Shown here piece after piece: positions 45,641 through 56,115 of a stretch of 64,000 bases of DNA. How positions within the stretch are numbered: the first letter of the stretch is position 1; every line of letters starts with the position of its first letter. The position numbers and the translations under genes were made by a program. Source of the DNA: Campylobacter blaseri (GTDB lineage Bacteria > Campylobacterota > Campylobacteria > Campylobacterales > Campylobacteraceae); the NCBI RefSeq assembly GCF_013201895.1, contig NZ_CP053841.1, positions 248,001 through 312,000 of the forward strand, written 5' to 3'. The notes below the pieces were generated by a model, which saw nothing but the letters and a program-made list of their open reading frames with translations, had not been told where the DNA came from and ran no database searches.

Positions 45641-46738
45641 TTGGAAAGTTATCAATATACTGAGCTTTTAAAAACGCTTACAAGCAAAGTAGAAAATATA
45701 GCTATCATTATAAAACCAGAAGAGCTAAAAAAAAGATTAGGTGAGATAGAAGAGGCGCAAAATGACCCTAAATTTTGGGAAGATACAAAAAAAGCAACTA
45801 TAATTACCCAAGAAAAGACTAAAATCTCATCTATTTTAAAAAAATATAATTCATCTAAAATGGCGGTTGATGATGCTAGAGATATTTATGAATTAGCTAA
45901 TGAAGAAGAGGATTTAGAAACTTTAAATTTAATACTTGAAGAGGCAGACAGTTTAGAAAAACTTGTTTTAGAGTTAGAAGTTTCTATGCTTTTAAGTGGA
46001 GAAGATGACTCAAAGAATGCAATCGTTTCAATCCATCCAGGAGCTGGTGGAACTGAGAGCAATGATTGGGCTAGCATGCTTTATAGAATGTATCTTAGGT
46101 TTTGTGAGAGAGAGGGCTATAAGGTAGAGGTTCTGGATTTCCAAGAGGGTGATGAAGCGGGACTAAAAGATGTTAGTTTTATAGTTAGTGGTGAAAATGC
46201 TTATGGGTATTTAAAGGCTGAAAATGGAATTCATAGACTTGTTAGAGTAAGCCCATTCGATAGCGCAGGTAGACGCCATACTAGCTTTTCAAGCGTTATG
46301 GTAAGTCCTGAGATTGATGATGATATAAATATTGAGCTTGATGATAAAGATTTAAGGTTTGATTATTATAGAGCAAGTGGGGCTGGTGGGCAACATGTAA
46401 ATAAAACAGAGAGTGCTGTTAGAATTACACATATTCCAACAGGTATTGTAGTTCAATGTCAAAATGATAGAAGCCAACACAAAAACAAAGCAACGGCTAT
46501 AAAAATGTTAAAATCAAGACTATATGAATTAGAATTATACAAGCAAAATGAGGCAAGTAATAGTGTTGATAAAAGCGATATAGGCTGGGGACATCAAATA
46601 AGATCTTATGTTTTGTTTCCATATCAAAGCGTAAAAGACAATAGATCAAATTTAAGTTATTCACAAGTTAGTAATATTTTAGACGGAGATATAAAAAATA
46701 TAATTGAAGATGTATTGGTTTCACAAACAAAAAAATAA
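45641..46738 (+). CDS. prfB: Peptide chain release factor 2
   Basis: This 365-residue factor recognises UGA/UAA. SPFD (in [12 protein letters not shown]) is the RF2 stop-recognition motif and [12 protein letters not shown] the peptidyl-hydrolysis loop. The N-terminal helix domain is normal. The frame is continuous, so the programmed frameshift of E. coli prfB is not used here. TTG start at 45641 with TAGGAAT upstream. Confidence 0.95.
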   Translation: MESYQYTELLKTLTSKVENIAIIIKPEELKKRLGEIEEAQNDPKFWEDTKKATIITQEKTKISSILKKYNSSKMAVDDARDIYELANEEEDLETLNLILEEADSLEKLVLELEVSMLLSGEDDSKNAIVSIHPGAGGTESNDWASMLYRMYLRFCEREGYKVEVLDFQEGDEAGLKDVSFIVSGENAYGYLKAENGIHRLVRVSPFDSAGRRHTSFSSVMVSPEIDDDINIELDDKDLRFDYYRASGAGGQHVNKTESAVRITHIPTGIVVQCQNDRSQHKNKATAIKMLKSRLYELELYKQNEASNSVDKSDIGWGHQIRSYVLFPYQSVKDNRSNLSYSQVSNILDGDIKNIIEDVLVSQTKK

Positions 46739-46759
46739 ATTTTTACAAGGAGAGAAGTA

Positions 46760-47083
46760 GTGAATGAAGAAGGAATTTTAGTATCTTTAGGGTATGTTAT
46801 GAATGACTCAACTTTAAAACAAGTTAGAGCAATACTATCAAAATGTGATTTTGATAGCAATGAGCTTGATAGAATTGTAACTTTAAACGATAGACTAAAA
46901 ACATATGGTGCATATATTGCTATGTCAAATTCAAATGATTATTTTAAAATTAAAAATGAGCCTAAACAAGAATCTGAAAAAGAGGTTGTTAGAGATATGA
47001 TATTTACATGGGCTGATAAGTATAAATTTGAATTAGAAAAAGTTGCAGACAGGGAAACTTACTATATAGTGGGAAGAATTTAA
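46760..47083 (+). CDS. Conserved-type hypothetical protein (107 aa)
   Basis: A cytoplasmic-looking, acidic protein: MNEEGILVSLGYVMNDSTLKQ, a helical middle, and a beta-rich end (YKFELEKVADRETYYIVGRI; split here). GTG start at 46760 with AAGGAG. It follows prfB by 21 bp and precedes a lipoprotein gene by 14 bp, so it is co-transcribed. I recall a small gene of unknown function next to prfB in other Campylobacter. No function is proposed. Confidence 0.7.
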   Translation: MNEEGILVSLGYVMNDSTLKQVRAILSKCDFDSNELDRIVTLNDRLKTYGAYIAMSNSNDYFKIKNEPKQESEKEVVRDMIFTWADKYKFELEKVADRETYYIVGRI

Positions 47084-47097
47084 AAAGGATAAAAGCA

Positions 47098-47526
47098 ATG
47101 AAAAAAAATATTATAGCTTTTGCTTTAGTTATTCCATTCACATTTTTTGGATGTGCTACTACCACAAAACAGGTACCGAAGACCCAAAAACAAGAGTATG
47201 ATATAAATATGGGCGAAGTTGTTGATAATCCACTAGCTGAACAAGATAGGATAATCATAGAGAGACAATGTCAAAGCGTAGGTGCAAAATCATGTTATGA
47301 TTTAGGCGTTAGTTACTATAGAAAGGGCGATTTTAAAACCGCTATAAATACTTTTGATGTAGGTTGTGCCATGTATCAATACTTGCCATCTTGCTTGCAG
47401 ATGGGAAGAATGTTTGAAAAGGGTGAAGGTGTTCCTGTAAACAAAGCAGCAGCTCTAGACATATATGAAAGAGCTTGCTTTTCGGGCGATAAACCTAGTT
47501 GTCAAGATATGAGAAGATTAAAATAG
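47098..47526 (+). CDS. Sel1-repeat lipoprotein
   Basis: This 142-residue protein has a lipoprotein signal (IPFTFFGC, Cys about 19) and at least two Sel1-like units: SCYDLGVSYYRKGDFKTAIN and SCLQMGRMFEKGEGVPVNKA (each split as shown), with paired Cys (CYDLG, CQDMR). Sel1 proteins of this type in epsilonproteobacteria are often Cys-rich and bind partner proteins. It follows the 107-residue gene closely and converges with aroE. Confidence 0.85.
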   Translation: MKKNIIAFALVIPFTFFGCATTTKQVPKTQKQEYDINMGEVVDNPLAEQDRIIIERQCQSVGAKSCYDLGVSYYRKGDFKTAINTFDVGCAMYQYLPSCLQMGRMFEKGEGVPVNKAAALDIYERACFSGDKPSCQDMRRLK

Positions 47527-47528
47527 TC

Positions 47529-48314
47529 TTATAAAGAGATAGCTTTTTTCATAGCTATCTCTATTTTTTTCTCATCCAAGTTAGAGTTATAAAAAAAATT
47601 TAGAGCTAAAACGGCTTGATAAACTAGCATATCTTTGCCATCTTTATTTGGAATTTTAAAACTATTTGCTAATCTTAAAAATGGTGTATTCTTATTATAT
47701 ATAACATCAAAGGCAAAACTTGAGTTTTTAAATATATCTTCTAGTAATTCTTTTGGAACAGGATACTCTTCATCTACTAGGCCTGCTGAAGTTGAGTTTA
47801 TAACTAAATCATATTGTTCGATCTTAAAATCATCCCAAAGATAAAAGTTAGATTGCTTAAAATTACTTTTTCTTTTTTCGCTTCTATTTAAAATATCAGC
47901 TTTAATATTTTTAGTATATAAGGCGTAGGCTAATGCCTTTGCGGTGCCACCAGCTCCAAGTATAAGTGCAGAGTTTATCTTTCCAAATTCTTCAATAGCT
48001 TTTAAAAATCCAGGTGCATCTGTATTGTATCCATATAGAGTATTGTTTTTTTTAACTAGTGTATTTATGGAGCCTATATGGTTTGCATATCTATCAAGAT
48101 GGTCACAAACCTTAAAGGCATCTTCCTTAAAAGGTATAGTTATATTTGCACCATCTAGATTTAATGTATTAAATTTTTCTTTTAATTTTATATTGTCTTC
48201 TAGTAAAATCCTACTATAAAAAGCATCTAATCCTAACTCCTTGATTGCATAATTGTGTAATCTAGGAGATATAGAGTGTTTTATAGGATTTCCAAAAACT
48301 GCAAATTTTTTCAT
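47529..48314 (-). CDS. aroE: Shikimate dehydrogenase
   Basis: This 261-residue NADPH-dependent enzyme reduces 3-dehydroshikimate in aromatic amino-acid synthesis. The substrate motif GNPIKHSISPRLHN is at the N-terminus, NITIPFKE carries the catalytic Lys, GYNTDAPGF follows, and LILGAGGTAKAL is the nucleotide loop. Length is normal. Its ATG is directly after the stop of the SPOR gene on the same strand. Confidence 0.95.
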   Translation of the reverse strand: MKKFAVFGNPIKHSISPRLHNYAIKELGLDAFYSRILLEDNIKLKEKFNTLNLDGANITIPFKEDAFKVCDHLDRYANHIGSINTLVKKNNTLYGYNTDAPGFLKAIEEFGKINSALILGAGGTAKALAYALYTKNIKADILNRSEKRKSNFKQSNFYLWDDFKIEQYDLVINSTSAGLVDEEYPVPKELLEDIFKNSSFAFDVIYNKNTPFLRLANSFKIPNKDGKDMLVYQAVLALNFFYNSNLDEKKIEIAMKKAISL

Positions 48315-49157
48315 CTATTTAACCGTATATTTAAAAGCATTTTTATTAATTGTTGCCCTAATATTAGATAGTTCTCTTTGAAGCTGGTTAGAGCTATAAG
48401 GACCTACTAAAATTTTAGTAAACTCTTTGCCAGATACTTGAACTTTATGTAATCTATAATCATATCCAGCACCAGTTAGCTTTTTAATGTAGTTTGCATC
48501 GGGCTTATATGTACTAACTGCAAGTACTTGTATATAATCACCTTTAGGCATCGAGGATTTCAACAGTAAGCCTTTTTTTATTTTTTTAGCTTCAGCTGCT
48601 TTTCTTGCCTCTTCAGCTTTTTTAGCTTCTTCAAGTTTTTTTAACTCTTCAGCCTTTTTTGCTTCTGCTATTTTTTTAGCTTCAGCTGCTTTTCTTGCCT
48701 CTTCAGCTTTTTTAGCTTCTTCAAGTTTTTTTAACTCTTCAGCCTTTTTAGCCTCAGCTGCTTTTCTTGCCTCTTCCTCTGCTTTTTTTGAAGAAACTAT
48801 AACAATCTCTTGCTTGGCAACGGACGGAGTATCTTTAACTTTGTGTTCTGCGGGCTTGTTCTCAGTGTCTTTTATGGCTTTTTCATCATTTTTGATAGAT
48901 GATGTATTTTTAATAGTTACCTTTTTAGCTTCTTTGTTTAAAAGATTTAAATTTTCATCTATTTTTTGCTCAGCTGGAAGCATTAGATCAACATCTGTGT
49001 TAACATCTTCACTGTTTATAAATCTCATTAGAATTAAAATAATTAAGAAAAGAACAACTAATATCGCAATAGCAGTTAGTATTTTTTTGATATTATTTAT
49101 CTTGCCCCCTTTGGGGTTTAGTACAATGCTATCATCTATGTTAAATTTATCTTCCAT
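48315..49157 (-). CDS. SPOR-domain inner-membrane protein with Lys/Ala/Glu repeats
   Basis: This 280-residue protein has a short cytoplasmic N-terminus, one membrane helix (about 28-49), a long Ala/Lys/Glu-rich, likely helical region (about 125-200), and a C-terminal SPOR domain (about 205-280, GDYIQVLAVSTYKPDANYIK and LVGPYSSNQLQRELSNI). SPOR domains bind denuded peptidoglycan at the septum, so a cell-division or envelope role (FtsN/DedD-like) is likely. The repeat region contains 90-bp tandem DNA repeats. Confidence 0.85.
   Translation of the reverse strand: MEDKFNIDDSIVLNPKGGKINNIKKILTAIAILVVLFLIILILMRFINSEDVNTDVDLMLPAEQKIDENLNLLNKEAKKVTIKNTSSIKNDEKAIKDTENKPAEHKVKDTPSVAKQEIVIVSSKKAEEEARKAAEAKKAEELKKLEEAKKAEEARKAAEAKKIAEAKKAEELKKLEEAKKAEEARKAAEAKKIKKGLLLKSSMPKGDYIQVLAVSTYKPDANYIKKLTGAGYDYRLHKVQVSGKEFTKILVGPYSSNQLQRELSNIRATINKNAFKYTVK
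48588..48749 (-). repeat. 90-bp tandem repeat in the SPOR gene
   Basis: The unit starting at 48588 recurs at 48678. About 72 bases are identical between the two copies, and a third partial copy starts near 48750. Each unit codes 30 residues of the Ala/Lys/Glu region. Copy number could vary by slippage or recombination. Confidence 0.75.
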
Positions 49158-49173
49158 AAGAACTCCTGTTTTA

Positions 49174-50418
49174 TTAATACATAGCTTTATCGTAAATTAT
49201 AAATTTACTAGCTAGCTCTTTTAGTTCATTTTTTACACTTATTTGTAAATCTTTATTGTTAATATCATCTAATATATCTGCAATTTTATTACCTATAATT
49301 TCAAATTCTGCCTCTTTCATTCCTCTTGATGTTAGTGCTGGACTTCCCAGCCTTATACCACTTGTTATAAAAGGACTTCTTGTTTCACCTGGAACTGTAT
49401 TTTTATTACAAGTTATTCCAGAGTTTTCCAAGGCCATATCAGCATCTTTACCACTAAATTCTTTATCTAAAAAACTCATTAATACCAAATGATTATCAGT
49501 GCCATTGCTTACTAGATTGTATTTTCTAGATATTAGCACTTCAGCAAGTTTTTTCGCATTTGCTTTTACCTGTTTTGCATATACTTTCCATTCATCACTA
49601 AGGTTGTGTTTAAAACCAACAGCTTTTGCAGCAATTACATGCATTAAAGGTCCTCCTTGGATTCCAGGAAAAATCGATGAATTTACTTTTTTGGCAATTA
49701 CTTCATCATTTGTCATAATAATACCGCCTCTTGGACCTCTTAGTGTTTTGTGAGTTGTAGAACTTACTATATCACAATGAGGAAATGGGCTTTTGTGTTC
49801 ACCCGCAACAACAAGGCCTGCGATATGTGCTACATCTGCAAACAGATATGCTCCAACGCTATCAGCTATTTCTCTAAATTTAGCAAAATCAATCTCTCTT
49901 GCATACGCACTTGCACCGCAAACTATTAGTTTTGGTTTAACTATATTTGCTATATCAGCTACTTTGTCATAGTTAATTCTTCCATCAAGCTCAACTCCAT
50001 AAAAGAAGCTCTCATACATTTTTCCAGAACTACTAACTTTTGCACCATGTGTTAAATGTCCACCATGGCTTAAATCCATTCCTAAAATTTTATCACCCGG
50101 ATTTAAAAGTGCTCCATAAACTCCTTGATTTGCTTGTGATCCTGAGTTTGGTTGAACATTGGCAAAATTACAATTAAAAAGTTTTTTACACCTTTCAATT
50201 GCTAATGTTTCTATCTCATCTACAAATTCACAACCGCCATAGTATCTTTTACCAGGATATCCTTCAGCATATTTGTTTGTAAGAATTGAGCCCATAACTT
50301 CTAGCACTTCTGGATATGTAAAGTTTTCACTTGCTATCATTTCTAGGTAATTTGTTTGTCTTTTTAATTCGCTATTTGTTAAATCATAAATTTCTCTATC
50401 AAAATTTTCTAATGACAT
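49174..50418 (-). CDS. glyA: Serine hydroxymethyltransferase
   Basis: This 414-residue PLP enzyme turns serine and tetrahydrofolate into glycine and methylene-THF. The motif [14 protein letters not shown] has the PLP Lys; [20 protein letters not shown] and [10 protein letters not shown] are also typical. ATG at 50418 is preferred to a GTG at 50421, as GGAG is then better spaced. It follows lysS with the stop and start nearly overlapping. Confidence 0.96.
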   Translation of the reverse strand: MSLENFDREIYDLTNSELKRQTNYLEMIASENFTYPEVLEVMGSILTNKYAEGYPGKRYYGGCEFVDEIETLAIERCKKLFNCNFANVQPNSGSQANQGVYGALLNPGDKILGMDLSHGGHLTHGAKVSSSGKMYESFFYGVELDGRINYDKVADIANIVKPKLIVCGASAYAREIDFAKFREIADSVGAYLFADVAHIAGLVVAGEHKSPFPHCDIVSSTTHKTLRGPRGGIIMTNDEVIAKKVNSSIFPGIQGGPLMHVIAAKAVGFKHNLSDEWKVYAKQVKANAKKLAEVLISRKYNLVSNGTDNHLVLMSFLDKEFSGKDADMALENSGITCNKNTVPGETRSPFITSGIRLGSPALTSRGMKEAEFEIIGNKIADILDDINNKDLQISVKNELKELASKFIIYDKAMY

Positions 50419-50420
50419 CA

Positions 50421-51926
50421 CTACTCCTCATTATTTTTTATTTTTATTGGTTTCATTGCAGGGAACAATATAACATCTCTTATTGATTTTTTATTTGTTA
50501 AAAGCATAACAAGTCTATCAATGCCAATGCCTTCTCCAGCTGTTGGAGGCATAGCATAACCTAGTGCTTTTATGTAGTCTTCATCCATCTCATGTGCTTC
50601 ATCATTTCCAGCATTTTTAGAATTAATTTGCGCTTTAAATCTCTCATATTGATCAAGAGGATCATTTAGTTCATTAAAGCCATTTGCTAGCTCTTTTCCG
50701 CCTATGAAAAGTTCAAATCTTTCAGCTATTTTTTCATCTTTTTCGCTTCTTCTTGAAAGAGGGCTTATGGAGATTGGATAATCAACTATAAAAGTTGGAT
50801 TTATAAGCTTTTCTTCAACATAATTATCAAAAAGTTCAGCTTGCAAATGTCCTAGATCAAGTTTTTCATTTGCTTCAAACCCATCATTTTTTAATTTTTC
50901 TAAAATTTTAGATTTATTATTAATGATATTTTTATCTATTCCTCCAATATTAACGATGGAATCTAGATAGCTTATCCTATCAAATTTTTTACTAAAATCA
51001 ATTTTTTTATCATCATAGTTAATTATATTTGGTAGGTTTAATCTCTTTAATAAAGTTGCAAATAGCTCTTCTGTTAGATCCATTAAATCATTATAATCAT
51101 GATATGCCCAGTAAAATTCAATTGATGTAAACTCAGGATTATGAGTTAAATCCATACCTTCATTTCTAAAGTTTCTATTTATCTCAAAAACAGCTTCCAT
51201 TCCACCAACAACAAGTCTTTTTAAATATAGCTCTGGTGCAATTCTAAGGAATCTATTAATGCCTAGTGCATTGTGATGAGTTATAAATGGTTTTGCGTTA
51301 GCGCCACCTGCAATTTCATGCATCATAGGAGTTTCAACCTCTAAAAAACTTCTATCTTCAAAAAATCTTCTAATCGTGCTAACTATAAGTGATCTTTTTA
51401 TAAAATCCTCTCTAACTTCGGGATTCATTATCATATCAAGATATCTTTGTCTATATCTTAGTTCCATATCAACAAGACCGTGAAATTTTTCTGGTAGTAA
51501 AGATATGGCTTTAGAGGCTAAAACTATATTTGAGACATGAATTGAAAACTCACCAGTTTTTGTTACGAATGGAAAACCACTAACTAGTACTACATCTCCA
51601 ACTTCAAGATTTTTTCTAAATATCTTATAAATCTCTTCGCCTATAGAGTCACGCGAGTAGTAAATTTGGATATTGCCACTTCCATCTTCTATGTTGGCAA
51701 AGGTTGATTTTCCAGCAACTCTTTTTAGTTTTAGTCTACCTGCTAAAGTTGCTATTTTGCTAGTATCTTTTCTCTCTTCTAGATCTTTTACATACTTGAA
51801 TCTATCTCTAAATTCACCTATACTCATCTCTTTTTTTAAAAAATGAGGATATGGATTAATACCTACTTCTCTTAATTCATTTGCTTTTTCTATTCTTTGC
51901 TGTTCTAATTGATTTTCAAATATCAC
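50421..51926 (-). CDS. lysS: Lysyl-tRNA synthetase (class II)
   Basis: This is 501 residues. It has an N-terminal OB-fold anticodon-binding domain (about 50-150), then the class II catalytic core with motif 2 ([15 protein letters not shown]) and motif 3 ([14 protein letters not shown]). Length is typical. GTG start at 51926. It lies between fur and glyA on the same strand, as in C. jejuni from memory. Confidence 0.96.
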   Translation of the reverse strand: MIFENQLEQQRIEKANELREVGINPYPHFLKKEMSIGEFRDRFKYVKDLEERKDTSKIATLAGRLKLKRVAGKSTFANIEDGSGNIQIYYSRDSIGEEIYKIFRKNLEVGDVVLVSGFPFVTKTGEFSIHVSNIVLASKAISLLPEKFHGLVDMELRYRQRYLDMIMNPEVREDFIKRSLIVSTIRRFFEDRSFLEVETPMMHEIAGGANAKPFITHHNALGINRFLRIAPELYLKRLVVGGMEAVFEINRNFRNEGMDLTHNPEFTSIEFYWAYHDYNDLMDLTEELFATLLKRLNLPNIINYDDKKIDFSKKFDRISYLDSIVNIGGIDKNIINNKSKILEKLKNDGFEANEKLDLGHLQAELFDNYVEEKLINPTFIVDYPISISPLSRRSEKDEKIAERFELFIGGKELANGFNELNDPLDQYERFKAQINSKNAGNDEAHEMDEDYIKALGYAMPPTAGEGIGIDRLVMLLTNKKSIRDVILFPAMKPIKIKNNEE

Positions 51927-51941
51927 TAATTTTCACCTTCA

Positions 51942-52409
51942 TTAAATTTTATCTGTATTACAATCTTTACAAAGCCCATAAAGTTGCATTAAATGACCTG
52001 TAAGCACAAAGCCATTTTCTTTTGCAATGCTTAATTGCTTTTTTTCTATTGAATTATCTGTAAACTCAACAATCTTACCACAACTTTTACAAATTAAATG
52101 GTCATGGTGTGGTTTGTTTGCAAGCTCAAATTTTTTACCTTGCGAGCCAAAAGAAATTGATGTTGCTAGTTCTGATTCTTCAAGTAGATTTAGAGTTCTA
52201 TAGACTGTTGCTATACCCACATTTAATTCAGGATATTTATCCTTCATTTTTAAATAAAGTTGTTCTGGAGTATAATGGCAAGTGCCATGGTATAGAGTCT
52301 CTAAAATAACTTCTCTTTGTTTTGTGTATTTAAGTTTGTTTTCTCTTAATACTCTTTTAAATTCATATAAAAGAGCATCAAATTCTAAATTTTCAATAGT
52401 TTGATTCAT
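51942..52409 (-). CDS. fur: Ferric uptake regulator
   Basis: This 155-residue metalloregulator has an N-terminal winged helix ([34 protein letters not shown]) and a metal/dimer domain with [18 protein letters not shown] and a second Cys pair CKDC for structural zinc. It represses iron-uptake genes with Fe(II). Fur-like boxes in this window precede the TonB receptor and the LCMT-like methyltransferase. ATG with AAGGAAT upstream. Confidence 0.95.
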   Translation of the reverse strand: MNQTIENLEFDALLYEFKRVLRENKLKYTKQREVILETLYHGTCHYTPEQLYLKMKDKYPELNVGIATVYRTLNLLEESELATSISFGSQGKKFELANKPHHDHLICKSCGKIVEFTDNSIEKKQLSIAKENGFVLTGHLMQLYGLCKDCNTDKI

Positions 52410-52412
52410 TAT

Positions 52413-53027
52413 TTATTCCTTGTTTACTTTAGATGTATTTGGTTCATCGTAATCGCTTGTTTCATAGACTATATTTGCTTCATTATTTTCTGGTTTTGTG
52501 GATATTTCTATTTTAATATCCTCTTTTTTTAAATTAAGTAAGTAATCTCCAGCCTTAACAAGGTTAGGGTATGCTATGCTTTTTTCAAAAAAAGGTTTTA
52601 CTTGAGAGTTTAAAAATATCGATGAATGTATGAAAGATGCAAGTAGAGCAAATACTAAAAATATCTTTGTACCACCAAATACAAATCCACCTAGTCTATC
52701 TATAAACCCAAGTCCGCTAACTTCAAATAATTTTGATATTATTTCTCCAAGAATTAATGAGGCGATCCATATTCCAAAAATTGTAGCTATAAAACCTACA
52801 ATTACCTCCATGCCATTTCCGCTCATAATGTTTATTTGATTTAAGTCATATATGTTTCTGCTAATCCAAGCTCCAACTTCGGCCTTGCATTTCATTGCGA
52901 CTATAAATCCACCAATTATTCCAATTATCCCAAAAATTTCCCTAACAATACCGCTTTTTAGTCCTTTTAGCGCAAAAATTAGTATTAAAACTATAATGAT
53001 TATATCTATCCAATTAGCTCCAGACAT
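52413..53027 (-). CDS. CvpA-family membrane protein
   Basis: This 204-residue protein has four hydrophobic segments in the first 130 residues, beginning with WIDIIIIVLILIFALKGLKSG, the CvpA family start, and GFIDRLGGFVFGGTKIF. Members are linked to colicin V export, envelope stress or biofilm; the role is not settled. The C-terminal tail is polar. It lies directly before fur (3 bp). Confidence 0.85.
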   Translation of the reverse strand: MSGANWIDIIIIVLILIFALKGLKSGIVREIFGIIGIIGGFIVAMKCKAEVGAWISRNIYDLNQINIMSGNGMEVIVGFIATIFGIWIASLILGEIISKLFEVSGLGFIDRLGGFVFGGTKIFLVFALLASFIHSSIFLNSQVKPFFEKSIAYPNLVKAGDYLLNLKKEDIKIEISTKPENNEANIVYETSDYDEPNTSKVNKE

Positions 53028-53028
53028 T

Positions 53029-54114
53029 TTATTTTTCTCCTAATATATTTTTAAGCTCTTGTATGTTTGTAGAGTATCGTAAAGCAGTTTCTTTGGATAT
53101 CAAATTTGCATTTAAGGCTTTAACCATAGCTTGCGTTTGAGTCATCATTCCAGTTGCTGCTTGGTTTAATTGCATTTGAGAGTAAATTTGATGGTTTTTA
53201 TCCTCTCTTATAAGGTTTGCTATAGCATTGTTATTTATAAGTATTTCGTGTATAGCAATTCTTCCGCTACGAACCCTTGGAAGCAAAGATTGTGATATTA
53301 TTGCATGTAATGATACTGAGAGCATATTTCTAATTTGGGCTTGTTCCCCAGCATCAAAGCTATCAATCATACGGCTAATTGTTTGCATAGCTGAGTTTGT
53401 ATGAAGTGTTCCAAAAACAAGGTGACCTGTTTCAGCTGCTGTAATTGCAATAGAAATTGTCTCTTTATCCCTCATTTCTCCAATTAGTATAATATCGGGG
53501 TCCTCTCTAAGTGAATACTTAAGTGCTCTTGCATATGATTTTGTATCGGTACCAATATTTCTATGTGAAAAAAGAGCTTTTTTGTTTTGGTGAACAAACT
53601 CAACTGGATCCTCAACTGTTATAATGTGTTTTCTTTCATTTTCATTAATTTCATTTAGCATGGCAGCTAGAGTTGTTGATTTACCACTACCAGTAGGACC
53701 TGTAACTAAAATTAATCCTTTCTCTTTTTTTACAAGTTCTTTAAAAATTTTAGGAGCTTTTAGGTCGTCTAAAGATGGAACATTTATAGGAACAACCCTA
53801 AATGCTGCGGCTAAATCACCATTCATTGTATAGTAATAGTTGCCTCTAAATCTACCTACGTTAGGAACTTCCATAGCAAAGTCAAGTTCAAGATTTTCTT
53901 CTAAATCCTTTTTTTGTGAATCGGTAATAATTGTATAACAAAGAGACTCTATGTCTTTTCCGGTAAGGGATTTCATAGCAAGCGGTCTAAGTTTTCCATC
54001 TATTCTAACTTGAGGCGCACTTCTAGAGACTAGATGTAAGTCACTAGCATCATTTTGAACAACTGCTTTTAAAAGAGATTGTATACTTACATTTTTAAAA
54101 TTATTTTCTTCCAT
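53029..54114 (-). CDS. pilT: PilT-type pilus retraction ATPase
   Basis: This 361-residue secretion ATPase has Walker A TGPTGSGKSTTLAAML, an Asp box (ITVEDPVEFVH), Walker B LREDPDIILIGEMRD, a His box (ETGHLVFGTLHTNSA), and the AIHEIL motif near the C-terminus, which marks retraction ATPases. It drives type IV pilus retraction, twitching or DNA uptake. No other pilus gene is in the window. It sits between cvpA and gatC. Confidence 0.93.
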   Translation of the reverse strand: MEENNFKNVSIQSLLKAVVQNDASDLHLVSRSAPQVRIDGKLRPLAMKSLTGKDIESLCYTIITDSQKKDLEENLELDFAMEVPNVGRFRGNYYYTMNGDLAAAFRVVPINVPSLDDLKAPKIFKELVKKEKGLILVTGPTGSGKSTTLAAMLNEINENERKHIITVEDPVEFVHQNKKALFSHRNIGTDTKSYARALKYSLREDPDIILIGEMRDKETISIAITAAETGHLVFGTLHTNSAMQTISRMIDSFDAGEQAQIRNMLSVSLHAIISQSLLPRVRSGRIAIHEILINNNAIANLIREDKNHQIYSQMQLNQAATGMMTQTQAMVKALNANLISKETALRYSTNIQELKNILGEK

Positions 54115-54123
54115 GATTAGTCC

Positions 54124-54417
54124 TTACTCTATGATTTTTGGAACAACAAAAGAGTGATTTTCTTTATAGGGTGTATTTTTCAAAATTATTTCCACTACCT
54201 CTTTATTTTGGCTAGGAATATCTTCTCTAAGAGGCGTAACTCCATTTTTTGTGCTATTTAAAGTTATATTATTTTTTTCAAAATCAAGATCATTTAATAT
54301 TTCTACAAAGCTAACTATTTCACTAAGCTGTTTTTTTATAGTATCTTTTTTGTTGTCATTAATTTTTAAAGCACTAAGTTTTTCGAGGCTATTTAGTAGT
54401 TTGTCATCAATCAACAT
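54124..54417 (-). CDS. gatC: Aspartyl/glutamyl-tRNA amidotransferase subunit C
   Basis: This 97-residue protein is the small stabilising subunit of GatCAB, which amidates Glu-tRNA(Gln) and Asp-tRNA(Asn). It has the two-helix start (LEKLSALKIND), the loop LREDIPS and the C-terminal segment with FVVPKIIE. Size and layout are typical. It begins the unit that continues with pilT. Confidence 0.9.
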   Translation of the reverse strand: MLIDDKLLNSLEKLSALKINDNKKDTIKKQLSEIVSFVEILNDLDFEKNNITLNSTKNGVTPLREDIPSQNKEVVEIILKNTPYKENHSFVVPKIIE

Positions 54418-54542
54418 ATGCAGTTCCTTTTTAGATTTTAATAAATATTAGTGCATTATAACACAAAAAATCTTAGTATTAGGAGTTATTTAAAATATTT
54501 TATGTTACAATTCATATAAAATTTATTTTTGAAGGATATTTT

Positions 54543-55121
54543 TTGGCTTTAAAAGATGACATAAAAAATATAAAAAATAGTGCAAGCTCAGAGGAGCAGT
54601 TTTTAGAAAGTATAATAAAAAGTGAAATTTTTATAAAAAAATATAAAAAACCACTTATTGTTATTGTTTTTGCTGTAATTGTTTTTATTATATTAAATAC
54701 AATTTTAGGATATGTTAAGGAGAGTAAATTTAATAGTGCAAATGAAGCTTATAGTGAGTTAATTCTTAATCCAAAAAATGAAAATGCCAAAGATATTTTG
54801 CGTTCGAAAAATGAAAATCTTTTTTCTTTGTATGAATTTAGGCAAGCTCTTGATAATAAAGATATGAATAAAATAAACGAACTATCTAACAATGGTAAAA
54901 TAGATCCTATTTTAAAAGACATTATAAGTTTTACCGCAAATAAAGATAGCGGAGAGATAATGGAGTCTTACAAAACCTTGCTAGATGGATATGAACTATT
55001 AAAAGCGGGCAAGATAAAAGAGGCAAATAGCGAGTTTATAAAAATACCGCCAGATTCAGAACTTGCAAGTATAGTAAAAAATTTAAGACATTATAATGGG
55101 ATAAAAAATGAAAAAAATTAA
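54543..55121 (+). CDS. YfgM/TPR-like membrane-anchored protein
   Basis: This 192-residue protein has a polar N-terminus, one membrane helix (about 36-57, PLIVIVFAVIVFIILNTILG) and helical repeats outside (TPR-like, EAYSELILNPKNENAK, ELLKAGKIKEANSEF). It is placed before a BamB-like lipoprotein gene and overlaps it by 14 bp, the same pair order as yfgM-bamB. It probably helps periplasmic folding or outer-membrane assembly. TTG start at 54543 with AAGGA. Confidence 0.65.
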   Translation: MALKDDIKNIKNSASSEEQFLESIIKSEIFIKKYKKPLIVIVFAVIVFIILNTILGYVKESKFNSANEAYSELILNPKNENAKDILRSKNENLFSLYEFRQALDNKDMNKINELSNNGKIDPILKDIISFTANKDSGEIMESYKTLLDGYELLKAGKIKEANSEFIKIPPDSELASIVKNLRHYNGIKNEKN

Positions 55122-56115
55122 TTTAATTGGAATTGTTATATTTTCTATTATTTTAGCAGGATGCTCTAAAAGAGAGTATTTTTCACCAAAAAAAGAGGAT
55201 ATAAAATCAAAAGTAGCTTATGAAGAAAAACTACCGCAAAGCATAGAATACATAACATTGAATGGCATTACGCTAAAAGATGGTACGGTTTTAACAAATG
55301 ATGGTTTTTTAAATGGTATAAAACTTGAAAAAAATGAAAAATTTTTAGGTAGATATGGTGATAAAATAGTATATTCTAATTTAAATGGCGAGCTTAAGAT
55401 AATTGATACAAATGGTAATTTAGTTTTTGAGAAAAAATTTCCTTTTCAAATTGTTTCAGCTAGCATAAGCGGGAATGATTTGGCTCTTGTTTGTGCAGAC
55501 AATTCTTTTTATAGAATTTCATTAAGCTCAAAAAATATTATACTTTATGAAAAACTCGAAGATGTTTACGCTATAGATTCTAGAATTGCAGCACCTCTAT
55601 TTATAGAAGATATTATAATATATCCATCATTAAATGGAAGGCTAATGATAGTACACAAGGATGCAAATAGAGTTATACAAGACTCTTTTATAAGTACCGA
55701 GCCATTTTTTAACAATATAATCTATCTTGATTCTATAAATCATAAGATATTTGTCGCTACAAATACAAATTTAGTTCTTATAACAACATCTGGAAACAAA
55801 AGAATTTTAGAAGATATAAAAATTATCTTTAGGTACCAAGATAGAATTTACCTATTTAGAAAAGATGGTGTTATAAAGGTATTTGACCTTGATTTAAACG
55901 AAATAGCTAATAACAAATTTAAATTTGCAATCTATACAAATGCTGCTATAAGTGGCAATAGTTTATATATTTTTGAAAAAATGGGCTATGTTATAAAAAC
56001 AGATTTAAATTTGCAAAATCCAGAAATTTTTAAATTAAGTGATGAAATATCAAAAAAGAGTTTTGTAACAAAAGATAGATTTTACTACGATAACAAATCT
56101 TTAGAACTTAAATGA
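55108..56115 (+). CDS. BamB-like beta-propeller lipoprotein
   Basis: This 335-residue protein has a lipoprotein signal (IFSIILAGC) and repeated short beta-strand units with Gly/Asp turns (KIVYSNLNGELKIIDTNGN, NDLALVCADNSFYRI) as in PQQ-type propellers. With the YfgM-like gene upstream, it is the probable BamB of the outer-membrane assembly machinery, though similarity is weak. It overlaps the following 108-residue gene by 4 bp. Confidence 0.7.
   Translation: MKKINLIGIVIFSIILAGCSKREYFSPKKEDIKSKVAYEEKLPQSIEYITLNGITLKDGTVLTNDGFLNGIKLEKNEKFLGRYGDKIVYSNLNGELKIIDTNGNLVFEKKFPFQIVSASISGNDLALVCADNSFYRISLSSKNIILYEKLEDVYAIDSRIAAPLFIEDIIIYPSLNGRLMIVHKDANRVIQDSFISTEPFFNNIIYLDSINHKIFVATNTNLVLITTSGNKRILEDIKIIFRYQDRIYLFRKDGVIKVFDLDLNEIANNKFKFAIYTNAAISGNSLYIFEKMGYVIKTDLNLQNPEIFKLSDEISKKSFVTKDRFYYDNKSLELK

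Noticed and set aside
45641-46738. Search for a programmed frameshift in prfB
   Set aside because: The whole gene is one frame from TTG to stop with all RF2 motifs, so no frameshift is needed.
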